A stretch of 64,000 nt of DNA from Rhodosporidiobolus odoratus (lineage: Eukaryota; Basidiomycota; Microbotryomycetes; Sporidiobolales; Sporidiobolaceae). The DNA lies in the NCBI GenBank assembly GCA_034387635.1, contig JAOANU010000018.1:248001-312000 (forward strand), read 5' to 3'. Positions 11,701 through 23,159 of the stretch are shown piece by piece. Each line of letters begins with the position of its first letter. The stretch's first letter is position 1. The notes under the pieces are model-generated. The model was not told where the DNA came from, searched no databases, and was given only the letters and a program-made list of their open reading frames with translations. The position numbers and the translations under genes are program-made.

Positions 11701-13350
11701 AAGTCCTCAAGCGGAATAGGACGCTTAAGGTGCTGAACCTGAGCGAGAATAAGGTGGAATGGCAAGGACTGGTCGCGATTGCTGACGCCCTGGTACGTGG
11801 CTTCCCTGAGCTCTCTCTTGCTCCACCTGCTCACGACCGCTCTCTTCACTCTGCAGAAGTACAACACCTCGCTCGAAACCCTCGACCTGTCCTTCAACCC
11901 CTGCTGCGGCCCCACCCTCGATGGTATCCTCGCCCTCCGCTCCGCCATGATGGTCTCCTCCCTCAAACGTCTCTTCCTAAACCACGCCTCTCTCACCTCC
12001 GAATCCGCCATCGCCCTCGCCGAATTCCTGCCCGAGTCCAGACTCCTCCATCTCGATCTCACCGACAACGACATTGACATCTCTGGCGTCCTCGCACTGT
12101 CGGTTTCGTTGAAGATGAACCATACCCTTCGATGTTTGGACGTTCAAATTCCGTTTGACGATCCTGATTTCTCTAGGATGTCGCAGGATATTTTGGAGAC
12201 GTGCGTGAGGAATACAGAACTGGCACAGGCCGAGGCGGAAGGTCGAGCGTCGGACGCGGCTGCGGCGGCTGGGGGTGGAGGTGCAGCCAAACGGGTGGTC
12301 ATCGCCCAGCCTATTCGCAAGTCTGCGCTGGCGTCTAACCTCGAGGCCCAGCGGCAGGCGGAGCAGCAACGACGTCAGAGGAGGGAGGAAGAGAAGCAGC
12401 AGCAGGTGGATATCTTTGCGGCTGCGGCGGGGACGAGGGACGTCGTGGCGGAGCTGTTGGGGGTGGATCAGCAGGCGGCGGCGAAGGGGATTTTGGTTGC
12501 CCCGAGCGAGGTGGTTCGAGACGCTTTGGTGCAGCTTCAACTGGCGGAAGCGCAGTTGGCTGAGGCATTCAATGGGACGAGGCAAGGCGGGCAGCGTGGT
12601 ACGTCTCTCCGTATTCTCGACACAGTCACGTCGCTGATCAGCTCTAGTGACTACTCAGACCGTGCCGAGATACTCCTCACCGAACTCGCTTCCTTGCTCG
12701 ACCTCGCTAAAACGCTTTACGACAAGCCACCCCCACCCGCGCCTGTTTCTCCTCGTCCCGCTACTACAGATGCATTGCAGATCCCTCCTCCTCTACCGGT
12801 AGAACAGCAGCCGTCCTCTCCTACCTTTTCCCTGACGTCCTCCGAGTCCGCTTCCGAGGAAGAAGACGATGCCGCCCCCACCGCCGCGCTTCCCACTTCC
12901 CCACCCACACCTTCCACCCTACCCCTGGACCTCGACATCCCCTCTTCCACCGCCGCCCTCGCTCCTCCCGAATCCTCCTCCTCCTCCTCTCCTACCACTC
13001 TCCGGTCTCCAGTCGAAACCGAAGCCCGAGCCATGGTCGCTGAAGAATCCGTCGTGTTCCGTAAATCCCTAGCCATGGGAGTGGACGACGTCCCCTCTGA
13101 TTCTGAATCGGAAGACGCGGCGAAGGAGCATCTCGGGGACAAAGAAGTCAGTGGGGAGGAGTTGAAGAGGGAGATTTTGGAGGCGCCTGAGGTGGAGGGA
13201 TCGGTCACGAGTGCAGGAGGGGCGAACAGGAGGAGGGGGAGTCGGGGCAGTTTTTCGGCGGAGCAGGCCGACAGACCGAGTAAGGAGGGCTTGGGAGGTG
13301 ACGAGGGAGGGAAGGAGGAGGAGGCTGAGGTGGAAGAGGTAGCCGAGTGA
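8727..13350 (+). CDS. Leucine-rich-repeat protein phosphatase 1 regulator, PPP1R37-like
   Basis: Likely a PP1-binding scaffold. After a 290-residue Ser/Pro/Ala-rich leader comes DLKRVRFRTG (K297-F301), which fits the RVxF docking motif for the PP1 catalytic subunit. A conserved helix (GTLEAIAPLEEGATREEAE) follows. Ribonuclease-inhibitor-type LRRs are spread over several exons: LSLAGNRRIKQKGWKLL, LRYLDLSETSLDRRSAEML, LKHISLRRNRINAPGAVQL, LKVLNLSENKVEWQGLVAI, LETLDLSFNPCCGPTLDGI, LKRLFLNHASLTSESAIAL and LLHLDLTDNDIDISGVLAL. The order motif-helix-LRR and several repeats match human PPP1R37 as remembered. The C-terminal third is low-complexity, acidic and Ser-rich. Introns lie near 9925-10048, 10195-10280, 10400-10519, 11011-11095, 11587-11679 and 11792-11857. 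The stop at 13348-13350 is followed by a convergent gene. Confidence 0.78.
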
Positions 13351-13627
13351 GTGAGCGGTGCTCTGCCTTTCCAGTTTTCTTCTTTCGCTCTGTCATCTCC
13401 TTCCTTTCTGGCCCTTCGCACATTCCCTTTTTCGCTGTAGAACTTATCGATCCCCCAGTCTTTCCGTGCTGTTTGCCGTGCCATCTTCAGTTTCTGTTTC
13501 GTCCAGTCTTTCTTTTCATCGTCAGAGTTTCGTCTCCGCGTGTTTCACATGCGATTTCCACGTTCTCTGTGCAACAAGTAGCGGTCGAGTCTTCCGACGT
13601 CCTGCATTCAACGCCTCGCGTGCTACT
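13351..13627. other. Convergent 3' spacer (PPP1R37-like / Mmc1-like)
   Basis: 277 bp between convergent stop codons, T/C-rich on the plus strand (TTTTCTTCTTTCGCTC near 13374). It must hold both 3' ends. Confidence 0.45.
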
Positions 13628-15935
13628 TCATGCCTCATCCTTCGTTCCCTGCCCTTCCTCCTCCTCGAGGGCTCTTCGCTTCGCCTCAATCGCCGACAAC
13701 TGCGACTTGAACGAGTCAAAGTCGTGCTGTCGTTGCCGGACCAGTTCTTCCGCGAGTGCGACGGCTGTCCGAGTCTTGAACAGGGCGCGATCGGAGAGTC
13801 GACGAGCGGCGAGCTGTGTGCGTGCAACAAGCTTCCACTGGTCAGCAAAGGGAAGTTCGAGCCCCCCCAAAAAAAAAGAAGAAAAAAAGGGGGTTCAAGG
13901 AAACGACACGGAAGCGAGGTGATTCGGAGAACGCACCCCGAGATCTTCCTCAATCCCGCCTCGGATCCTCTGCCTCAAATCCGTCCTAAACCGCTTCTTG
14001 CCCACCTCCCACCTGTTCTGCAACCACCAAGCACTCGCCACCACTCCCAACGCACCCCATCCTACATTGGTAGCCAACTCGGCGTAGTCGAGGAGTTGAG
14101 ACGCTGCGGATCCGACGAGGGAGGAGAGGGTGAGGGTGAGGGAGGTGAAGAGGGCTTTTTGGGTTCGACGGTGGAGGAGGTCGGTGGGACCGCCGGGGGC
14201 GGTTATTTGAGACCGGCGGTGGGAGAGGGGGGCCGAGAGTGCGGTAGATGTTGACGTGCAGGATGAGGTGGACGATGCGGTCGCGTCGGCTTCGACTTGG
14301 GCTTGGGCGACGCGGTTCAGCAGGATCGGGGAGTAAAGCGAGCTGAGTTTTGCGGCGGGGGAGGAGGAAGAAGGAGCGGAAAAGGCGGGGGAGGAGAGGA
14401 GTTTGTCGACTCGTTGTGACAAGGTCGAGGAGAGTGCGACGGCCCGCCCTGCCGAGAAGACGAGCGAATCTTCGAATTTGGGCAAGAAGGTCTGAGAAAC
14501 GACCAGGGCGATTTCGGCGTGTAGGTCGTCGGTTCGGTAGGGGAGTTTGTACCACGCTAGGCGTGTGAGGAGGAGGTCTTCGAGTGCTTTCATGCTCATT
14601 TCGAACTCGTCTTCGGGGACGCGCAGGAGGCCGGATGAAGGGTCGACGCCGAGAGAGGTCAGGAGGGCGAGGGAGGATTCGTCTGCTTGTTGAGACAGTG
14701 CGGACAGAGAGGATGAAGCGGAGGCGAGAGCGTCGGAAATTTGGGCGCCGGCAAAGGCGGAGCGATGGAGGGCAGTGCGGAGGATGTACGAGGCGGTCTG
14801 TTGCTGCAACGGGGAAGGCGAGGAGAGGGAGGAAGAGTGTGCAGCAAGTGCAGTAGAAAGAGAAGCCGAGAGGGCGGGGATGGCAGAGGCGAGGTAGCCA
14901 GTCTGGAAGGCTTCATACGAGGGCTGTTGATTCGGTTCGGCGGGAGAAAGCGCCTCGAGGGCCGCGAGAGCTTGTCGGGTGGAGATGACGAGGGTTTTCG
15001 GCTGATTTGGCGTGGAGGAAGAAGAGGGGAGAAGGGTCCCAAGCTGGTGCTGGAGCGTCCGCAATGGGGATGAGGAGGCGGGGGCGGAAGCATCGGACGC
15101 GTTCAGGGCAACAAAGAGGTTGGGCTTGGCAGCAAGGTTGTAGAGTAGAGTCTGAGCGGATTTGGAGCTCAGGAGAGTCGAGTCGGATAGGACAAGGACG
15201 ACAGCATCAGAGAGATGCAAGGAGGAAAAGGACGAGGAAAGGGGAGGTAGGTTGTCTGCAGTACGTCAAATCAGCATTGCCGGAACGTAGGACACAGAGC
15301 GAAGCATACACACCGGCATGTACAATCTCGACTAGCTCCGCCTTGTTGTCTTTGAGCCAGCCTGATGGCAATTCGACTTGACTCGGGGAAGAGCTGCCTT
15401 CTTCGCCGTATCTGCGAGCGAAGGGGTCAGACTGGCTGCGTAGACGGAGAGCTAGCGTACGTACTTGATTTCGATGGCTTCGGGCGCTTCTTGGTGCAGC
15501 CGTCGTCCTTCGAGCGTGACGGTTACATCCGGGTTGCTCGAGAGAGGGTCATCGAGCAGGGCGGTTACGACGCCCTGGGCATCGCTCTCGCGGGCACCGA
15601 CCACTGCAGTACGAGTGTCTGGTCAGTGGGGACGTCTGGGAAGGAATAAGGGGAAGCTACGGACCTGCTACCCTCGCGTTGCGGTTTTTTTGCAAGTCGG
15701 CGACTGCGCGGTGCAGCCTGTTGTTCCATGCATCGTCGAGCAAGCGATACCGCCGGAGTAGAGTGCTGAGGTCACCCAAGAGACTGGCAGTTGAAGCTGG
15801 TGGTGCGGAAGTGGTGTCGAGTGGGGAGATGGAGAAGCGGGATGAGGAAGACGAGAGAAAGCGTCGGATTACAGTTGGAGGGGTGTAGGTGGGTGGTCGA
15901 GCTACTCTGGCTCTCTTTGTAGTCCTCGAGAGCAT
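13628..15935 (-). CDS. Mmc1-like mitochondrial membrane protein (tentative)
   Basis: Starts at 15935 with MLSRTTKRARVARPP..., an Arg/Ser/Thr-rich N-terminus lacking acidic residues that fits a mitochondrial presequence. The middle is Ala/Ser/Leu-rich, long and helical. It includes a GTPase-fold-like stretch (LSDAVVLVLSDSTLLSS, KPNLFVALNASDAS) without a recognisable P-loop. Toward the C-terminus a segment with two helices (LFTSLTLTLSSLVGSAAS, NVGWGALGVVASAWWLQ) looks like a membrane hairpin. It is followed by WEVGKKRFRTDLRQRI, and the protein ends with a charged coiled coil (LVARTQLAARRLSDR to KDEA). This layout resembles fungal Mmc1-type dynamin-related pseudoenzymes. That name rests on memory of the family, and the safe call is a mitochondrial membrane protein with a coiled-coil tail. 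Its start is only 107 bp from the GlnRS start. Confidence 0.6.
13862..13893. repeat. C-run / A-rich / G-run in an intron
   Basis: Seven C, an A-rich stretch of about twenty bases, then five G lie within the last intron of the Mmc1-like gene. The C and G runs could pair into a short stem with an A-rich loop. Confidence 0.6.
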
Positions 15936-16042
15936 TTCTACCTAGTCCAGTGGGGCAGTCAGGAGGCGGTGGTTGAGTGTCATCAGTTCGCTTCTCTTGA
16001 TAATTGATTTCCTACAGTACATACCGTACTTTGTATTCAATC
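15936..16042. promoter_or_regulatory. Very short bidirectional promoter (Mmc1-like / GLN4)
   Basis: Only 107 bp separate the two divergent start codons. It contains the AT-richer stretch TTGATAATTGATTTCC at about 15997-16012. Leaders and core promoters of both genes must be packed here or overlap coding DNA. Confidence 0.6.
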
Positions 16043-19026
16043 ATGCCACCCAAACTCAGCCCTGAACTGGAACAACTTGCTACCTACTTCAAGAACTGCG
16101 GTCTATCAGATCAGCGTGCTACTGAAACTGCAAGATCAAAGACTGCCACTTCAGCCCAATCCCTCTTTAACCAGGCCAACCTCGACGAGAATCCCCTAGA
16201 TGACAAGCAGGGAGCACTCGCACTGCAAATCGCAAAGGATGGTAACGCCCTCAGCGACGACGCAAAGCTCTACATCGTACAGGCCATTCGCGACGGCAGG
16301 TTGGCAAAGAGCGATCAGGTCACCGGTAAGCTCCGCTCTCTCTCTCTCGATCTCTGTGCTTGCCAAGCTTACATGCCCTCGAACCCAGCCGCCCTCAAGT
16401 ACCTCACCGCCTCCCCTCCTCCCGTAGACGGCAAGGCGTTCGACGAGGCCTGCGGCGTCGGTCTGTCTGCTTTTCCTCTTCGTCCCCTTACCCCGTCGCT
16501 CACCTCGCCACCCTCACAGGCTTCTCCATCACTCCCACCGAACTTCTCACCCGTGTCCGCAACTATCTCACCGCAAACCACGCCGAAGTCGGCAAGACCG
16601 GCTGGGGAGGGTTCAGCAAGACGAGTGGGTTGATGAGGCAGGCTGACGAGTTGAGGTGGGTCGCACCGCTCGAGCTCAAGGGAGCGGCCGAGACTGTCTT
16701 TGAAGAGGTGTTTGGCAAGAAGGAGGATGCGAAGAAGGCCGAGAAGGAAAAGGCGGAAAAGGCTAAGAAGGTTCGTCTGTTTTCATTCCTCCGTGTCTGA
16801 AGATCAACGGCTCACTATCCGCACTCCAATGTTGTGTGAGCAGGAGGCAAAGGCACCGAAAGCGTCTACCTCTGCCCCGGTCGTCCAAGTTGCCGAATCG
16901 CCAGACGACATGTTCGCTCACGGCTGGCTCTCCAAGCTGCACAAGCCGGGCGGCAACGAGCAGAAGATTCCGGAGCGAATGCAGGAGCACCTCGAGTTCA
17001 CAAAGGGCAAGGTCTTTACCCGTTTCCCGCCTGAGCCCAACGGTTTCTTGCACGTGTGTCATGACTTCCCTCTTCCCTTGCTCTCTTTCAATGCTGAGTC
17101 ACTTCTGCAGATCGGTCACTCGAAAGCCATCGCCGTCAACTTTGGGTACGCCAAGTATCACAAAGGCCATTGCTACCTCCGCTACGACGACACCAACCCC
17201 GAAGCTGAAGAGCAGATCTACTTCGACAAGATTCTCGAGAATGTCCGTTGGTTGGGCTACGAGCCTTACAAGATCACCCACTCGAGCGACAACTTCCAGA
17301 AACTGTATGATCTTGCTGTGCTGTTGATCAAAGCGGGGTTGGCCTACACCTCGAACGATACCGGTAGGCCTCTTCTCCTTCTCCCTACTTAGCTCAAGTT
17401 GATTGAACTTGCTCCCCTCTACAGCCGAAGACATCTCCGCTCAGCGCGGCGGACCGACCCACGGCGCTCGCTTCCCCTCCAAAGACCGCTCCAAATCCAT
17501 CGAGCAATCCCTCTCCGAATTCGCCGACATGAAAGCGGGCAAATACCGACCGGGCGAGATGACGCTCCGGATGAAACAGGACATGGAATCGTCCAACCCG
17601 ACGATGTGGGACATCATAGCGTATAGGGTGTTGGAGAAGCCGCATCATCGGACTGGGACGGATTGGTGCATTTACCCGACTTATGATTTTACGCACTGCT
17701 TGTGCGATTCGTTCGAGAATATCTCGTACGTTGCCTCATTATTCCCTACGTAATGTCTTGCAGCTCCGGACAGCCTGCACCGTCTGCCGTCGTCTCTTCC
17801 GCGTCTCCAGCTTGCAGCGCCTGACTAACCGGTATATCCTCACTCAGGCACTCTCTCTGCACCGTCGAGTTCATCGCCGCCCGCACCGCCTACGAGTGGC
17901 TCTGCGATGCGCTCCAGGTGTACAAGCCTGCGCAGCGCGAGTATGGCCGTTTGACGCTCGAAGGTGCCATTACTTCGAAGCGAAAGCTGCTTAAGCTTGT
18001 CAAGGAGAACCACGTCAACGGATGGGATGACCCTCGGTGTGTTTCTTCTGCCCGGATTGTATGACGGAAACAGCCAGCTGACGCGCCCGAGACGGGACCG
18101 ACAGCCTCTACACCCTCGTTGCCCTCAAGCGCCGTGGTGTCCCTCCCGCCGCCGTCATCTCCTTCGTCTCCAACCTCGGCGTCTCGACCTCCAACTCGCT
18201 CGTTCAGCTCTCTCGCTTTGAGCAAACCGTCCGAGCGTACCTCGAAATGAGCACCCCTCGGCTCAACTTTGTCGTCCGGCCCATCCGAGTCACCCTTGAG
18301 AACGTTCCTTCCGACTTCAAGATTGACGTCACCAAGCCCCTTCATCCTAAAGACCCGAGTATGGGCAGCGTCACCGTACCCTTCACCTCTCAACTCTACA
18401 TCGACCAAGACGATTTCCGCGTCGAGCCCGCCTCGAAAGATTTCTTCCGTCTCTGTCCTGGAGCTACCGTCGGTCTCCTCAACGCCCCGAAACCCATCAC
18501 CTACGTCTCGCACGAGACCGATCCCGAAACTGGAGCTGTCACTCACATTGTCGCCAAATACGAAGCCGACTCTCCGGCTTCGTTCAAGCCCAAAGGATGG
18601 ATTCACTGGGTCGCTGCCAACTCGGAGGAGACGGTCAGAGTCAAGGAAACGAGGTTGTTTAGGAGGTTGTTCAAGAGTGATAACCCCGGTGCATTGGGGG
18701 ATGCTTACCTCGATGACCTCAACCCCGAATCGTTGGAAGTGGTCAAAGGCTCGGTGATTGAAAAGGCGGTTTGGGAGGTTGTTCGTTCTTCGTTGAGGAG
18801 GGCTAAGGAGGTGGTCGAGTTGAGGAAGGTGGAGGCGGAGAAAAATGGAACCGAGGCGCCTCCTTCGGTGGATGGGATGGAAGTGGTTAGGTTTCAGGCT
18901 AATCGGGTGGCTTACTTTTGTTTGGACTCGGAGACGGTGCTTGAGGGTCAAGGCGATGGGGTTAAGCGAGGGGAGTTGGTGCTCAACTTGATTGCGAACT
19001 TGAAGGAGGATAAGGGGAAGAAGTAG
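16043..19026 (+). CDS. GLN4: Glutaminyl-tRNA synthetase, cytosolic
   Basis: Charges tRNA-Gln with glutamine. The eukaryotic N-terminal domain (YqeY-like helices, from [16 protein letters not shown]) and a Lys/Ala-rich linker ([16 protein letters not shown]) precede the class I catalytic core. The core has [20 protein letters not shown] (HIGH motif, split by an intron after LH), [31 protein letters not shown], and [11 protein letters not shown] in the KMSKS position. The C-terminal beta-barrel anticodon-binding domains include LPG-type [15 protein letters not shown] and KGWIHWVA. About eight exons are needed (introns near 16327-16388, 16460-16520, 16769-16840, 17055-17111, 17364-17425, 17728-17846 and 18036-18101). 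It ends at the TAG 19024-19026. The ATG at 16043 starts the conserved N-terminal domain. Confidence 0.95.
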
Positions 19027-19879
19027 ATCGGGGTTAAAAGGGGTAACTGGGGTTGGTTGTTTACCAGACTTCTGCGGGTCACCCTTGGACGCGCGCGTAG
19101 TGCTCAGCCATGTGAGCAGCTTATGGCCCGCCTTTTCCTCTGGACACACAATTTCCTGCTTGTCCAGCGGTTTTTTTGTGGCTTACCGTTCGGGCTTTAC
19201 AGCTTCCCCTTGCTGGCTGTACTTCGTCTGCACACGCTTCCAGTACCGCTGACTGATTACATCAGGTGATCATACTGCCAAGCATTTCAAGCAAGATCTT
19301 CGACTTGTTCTCTTCGACGTGTTTCGCATCATTCCGTCGGCTCGACGGTGCTCAGTCACAGACTCCACTCCCTACCTCCCATCATCACGCCGCGCGCCTC
19401 AGCCCACCCGTATGACTCTTCAGCAGTCCCTTCCCCTTCCCCTTTCAACCTCGCCACTGATCCAAACTATAGGACGGCTCGGTGGACACCGGGCAAGGGC
19501 AGAGCTGAGTTGGCTAAGGTCGAGGGAATCTGCTTGCTGTGCTGACATGGAGCCCATGACTGCGAGCTGGAGTGGACGAACGAGTTTGAGTGTGGCGAAG
19601 AAAAGGAAGAAGGAGGAAGGGCAACCGAAGGAGGTCGGAGCGATGGCTACAATCCAATAAGTTCTGGTGTAGCTTCGGAACCGTCTTTAATGACTGTTAG
19701 CAAGCCAGAAAGAGCGAAGGGAAGCGAGGAAGGCGCAATCGCTGTCTCCTCTTGACCTTCTCAGATACCTGCTTCAACTCGAACCTGTTGCGACCGGCGC
19801 TACGAACTCGTCCGCCGATCCTTGATCTCGCACCCTAAGCGCCCTCCGCACCCTCGATCGGCGGTGTGAGAGATGCCCC
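19027..19879. other. Spacer between GLN4 and a small secreted-protein gene (convergent)
   Basis: About 850 bp between two 3' ends. Scattered short ORFs have no domain, signal peptide or splice support. Nothing else identified. Confidence 0.5.
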
Positions 19880-20309
19880 TTAAGCACCCGTCGCGCCCGG
19901 CTGAGGCGGAGCGTAGGGAATCTTGGTCGAGTTGACCGGAGCATTGCAGTCGATGCTGTCCCACAACCATCTAGTCAGAATAGCTGCTCGCGGAAGATAG
20001 CATGGGAGAAATAGAGCAGACGAACCGGTGGAAGAACGTCCCAATGTAGTAGCAGCGTTTCTTTTGCTTCTTCTTCATCCTGACCTCGTCGACAGCTTCC
20101 GCCTTTATCCCTTCGCTCCTGCCTTCCAGCTTTCTGGCACTCCTTCTCACAAGGTCCTCCGTTCCGCGGAGGGCTCGCCTGACTGGCTCAACGTTGCCGC
20201 GCTGGATGACTTCACCTTTGCTGGGCGAAGAAGCGGCCGAGGTCACCGAGCGAAGGGCGACTAGCACGAGCAGGGCGAAGAAAAACAGCGGGCGGAGAGA
20301 GAACGGCAT
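19880..20309 (-). CDS. Small secreted protein of unknown function
   Basis: Two exons join at about 20025 and 19968 (donor GTTCGT; acceptor ends CTGACTAG) to give a protein of about 124 residues. The first 26 residues (MPFSLRPLFFFALLVLVALR, then SVTSAA) form a clear signal peptide with a cleavage site after Ala. The mature part is basic (VRRALRGTEDLVRRSARK) and carries a Lys-rich MKKKQKKRCYYIGTFFHR stretch. It ends WLWDSIDCNAPVNST, then PYAPPQPGATGA, with an N-glycosylation sequon NST. Only two cysteines are left after cleavage, so a single disulfide is possible. KR pairs could be processed by a Kex2-like protease. No family was recognised. It sits alone in a long intergenic interval. Confidence 0.6.
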
Positions 20310-20763
20310 GCTCAGGATCAGCTCAGTATGAGAAGTCGAGCGGCTTGGGCGTGCGATCCGAGACCTGGTTGCGAAGGAAGGCAAGGTCAGCGAAAAGCGG
20401 GAAAGGTGAGGAAGAAAGGGACGCGCGAGGTAGACCAGCTACGCAGAGCAAGACTCTAGGACTGGAAGGGAGAAAGTCCGAAAGAGAAGTGTCGGGTGGG
20501 CACTCGAGGAGAAAAGGCGTTAGTCGACTGCAGCTCGCCAACGGTCGATCTGCCCACCATCGAGTCGTCCCGGATCAGGCAGTCAGTGTTGGCTTGAAAC
20601 CTCCCGCCGGTGAGAGCGAGCGCTGCGAGCGGGGTCACAGCGAGGATAAGCTCAGACAGGAGAATCAAAATCGGATCTACCTCCAGTACGGAGACGCGTG
20701 AAAGCAGAAAGGAGAACCTTCCCTATAGATCTTCCAACAGAGTAACGAATCCCTACGCCTACC
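20310..20763. other. Spacer upstream of the small secreted-protein gene
   Basis: About 450 bp between the MFS gene's 3' end and the secreted-protein start, both on the minus strand. It should contain the promoter of the secreted-protein gene. No distinct element seen. Confidence 0.45.
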
Positions 20764-23159
20764 TCAGTCCTCCCTTCTGCGGTTCCTAGGCATGATGGCC
20801 CATCCGGCCATGCCGCAGACACTTGCACCGATGAGCACAGCCGGGAGACTCGAGAGTCCACCGCGCCCGGCTACGACGCCGAAGAGCAAGGGGCCGACGG
20901 AGGAGCCGATAAGACCTACGATCACGAGGAAAGGGTCGGGTCAGAACGAGGCGATGCAGGCGCGAGGGTAAAGTGAGAGTGAGGTGTGGGAACGCACCCA
21001 GGCCAATGGTCAAGCTGATCACGCTGCCTTTGAGCGAGGGAGGAACACGGGCACCGACGACGCTGATCACCTTCGGCGTGACCGGACCGAAGAAAAAGCC
21101 GACGAGGACCATGGCGACTAAGAGTGAGGGGAGACGACGAAAATCAGCTCGAATGCATATCGCAGCAGATAACGGTGCCTTATAGCGAGACGCAAGGCTA
21201 CGACAGAGGAGGAGAAAGACTCACCGGCATCGACAACAAAGTTGCGAACATAAAGGATAGCCAGCATGGCACTCGCTCCAAAGAGCATGGCAACCGCGAA
21301 TGTCTTCTCTCCCAACCTCTTCCCTAACAAGGAAGCAAGGACGATCCGACCGATCGCAATGCCTGCCCACACCCCCGAAAGCATGTATCGCGAAGCAGCT
21401 TGAGGCGAAGCCCTCTTCTGAACAAGGAAAGAGACAATCCAGGCGGAGAGGGTGTCGCTCGATCCGAAGGCGAGGATGATGAGGAGGAACCCGACCCAGA
21501 CGGCGCGGATTCTCAAGGCTCGTTTCATGCGTTCTTGGGCTGACATGACGGCGCGGGCATGAATGACTTGACCTTCTTGGTTTGCTGCGGCTGCTTCGGG
21601 TCCGGCATGGGTTGTCGTGAGCGCGGCATCGTGAGCCTCGTCGGGCGGAGCCTCGTCTGCAACGATGTGTGAGGAAGATGAGGTGTTTCAGACCCAAAAG
21701 TGGGGTTTGTGAACGAAGAATGTCAGTCATCGGCGAAGGCGAAAAACAGAGAAGGCACGGCCGACTTACAACCGCGGAAGGTGAAGAAGCCCACCACGGC
21801 GAGAATGAGCGACAGTCCAAGGGGCATACTACTCAGAGGGAATCATGTAGGCATAAGCGAGGGCTATCGGAAAAGCGAAGTTGGCACTCGAGGGGTTCAG
21901 TCAGTGCTCACATATAGTACCAGTGCCAGCTGTAGCCGCGGTCGATGAAGGCACCGATAATGAGCGGCGAAAAGGTGGCGCCAATCTGCAAAGAAAGCCA
22001 AAGTCAGCAGCCCCTTCAGCCTCGACAGAACGCAGCAGAAACGTCTTACACCGAAGCAAGAATAGAGAAGCGACATGAGCACACCGTCCTCTTCATGCGA
22101 GATGACAGTCGTGATGCAGGCGTCGTACTGTAAGGCAGGAGAAGGGTCATTCATCGGATTCGTACGGATTCGTATGTGTGCGATTCATGTATCGAGAAAT
22201 AAAATGAATATGCTTACTAGCCCTCCCCCGAACCCCATGAACGCCAGACTGACAATGAAGACGCCGAACGGAGGAGCGCAAGCGAGGATGATGCAACCAG
22301 CAGACATTCCAGCGCAAGCCACGCCGAGCGAGATTTGCAGACCAAAATGGTGCAGGACGAACGAGGCGGCCATGGATGAGGCGAAGTAGCCGGCGGTGTT
22401 GGACAAGAAGACGAGCGAGATGGCGTCGTAGGACACGCCGTAGAATTCCTGCATTGAGTCGAGCTGATCGGGGGACGACGGGAAGGAAGTCAGCCCGGCA
22501 AAGATGCATGAACACGATGTCCGGCAATAGCACGCCATCTACAGACTTACATTGGCACCAGTAGCCGAGTCGTTCATTCCAACCTATAGCGAAGTCGAGT
22601 TTGAGGTGAAGTCAGGCAAGTGTGAAAAGGGCGAGAGACACTTCAAACGCACCAACGCAATCATGCAGAACGAGACAGCCAGCTGTGCTCTCTGCTTGTT
22701 CATCTTCCACCACGGTAACTTCTCGGCGGACCTGACACTGGCAGCCGGCTCAGGCGCACCGCGACCGCCAACCCTCCTGTTTTCCGCATCAAGCGCTGCC
22801 TCGATTTGGCTCATGGAAAGGCGTCGCCCCCTTCGCTCTTCCAGCTCAAGGTTGTCCTCCTTCTGTACATCCGGAGATTGGCCGAACAGTCTGGCGAGCC
22901 ATCCCGGCTGGTTCCGTCGTCGGTCCCGCTTCAGAAGAGGGTTTTTTGAATGGCTCGCGGAGCGGCTCGCCGGGTTGGAGGATTGGGCGAGGGAGGGCGT
23001 TGAGGGTTCAGTAGTGGGATAGGCGTACGCAACCCTCGAGTTCGGGGAGGGAGGTCGAGATGGAAAGGGAGAAGAAGAAGGAGGAGAAGACACCTCGTGC
23101 GGTGTGCGAACTCCGCTGGGAGCGATGTAAGCTGCTGTAGGCGGTTCCGGTAGCTGCAT
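20764..23159 (-). CDS. Major facilitator superfamily transporter, BSC6-like
   Basis: Membrane transporter of unknown substrate. Starts at 23159 (MQLPEPPTAAYIAPSG) with a long cytosolic Ser/Pro/Arg-rich leader of about 150 residues. Transmembrane segments follow, split over nine or more exons: AQLAVSFCMIALVG, VSYDAISLVFLSNTAGYF, LGVACAGMSAGCIILAC, FIVSLAFMGFGGGL, MMPLGLSLILAVVGFF, WVGFLLIILAFGSSDTLS, SGVWAGIAIGRIVLAS, LFGASAMLAILYV, VAMVLVGFFFGPVTPK and LIGSSVGPLLFGVVAG. The motif YDACITTV.SHEEDGVLMSL between helices 4 and 5 resembles the BSC6/YOL137W-type fungal group. It ends IMPRNRRRED at the TGA 20764-20766. Substrate cannot be inferred from sequence. Confidence 0.82.

Noticed and set aside
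12599..12647. Possible intron starting GTACGT at 12599 in the PPP1R37-like gene
   Set aside because: The available acceptors (12641, 12647) give lengths not divisible by three and lead into a frame that soon stops; the unspliced frame stays open.
17890..19149. A 419-codon minus-strand open frame opposite the glutaminyl-tRNA synthetase
   Set aside because: It is an antisense shadow: codon bias in the GC-rich sense gene keeps the opposite frame open, and the sense strand has full GlnRS motifs.
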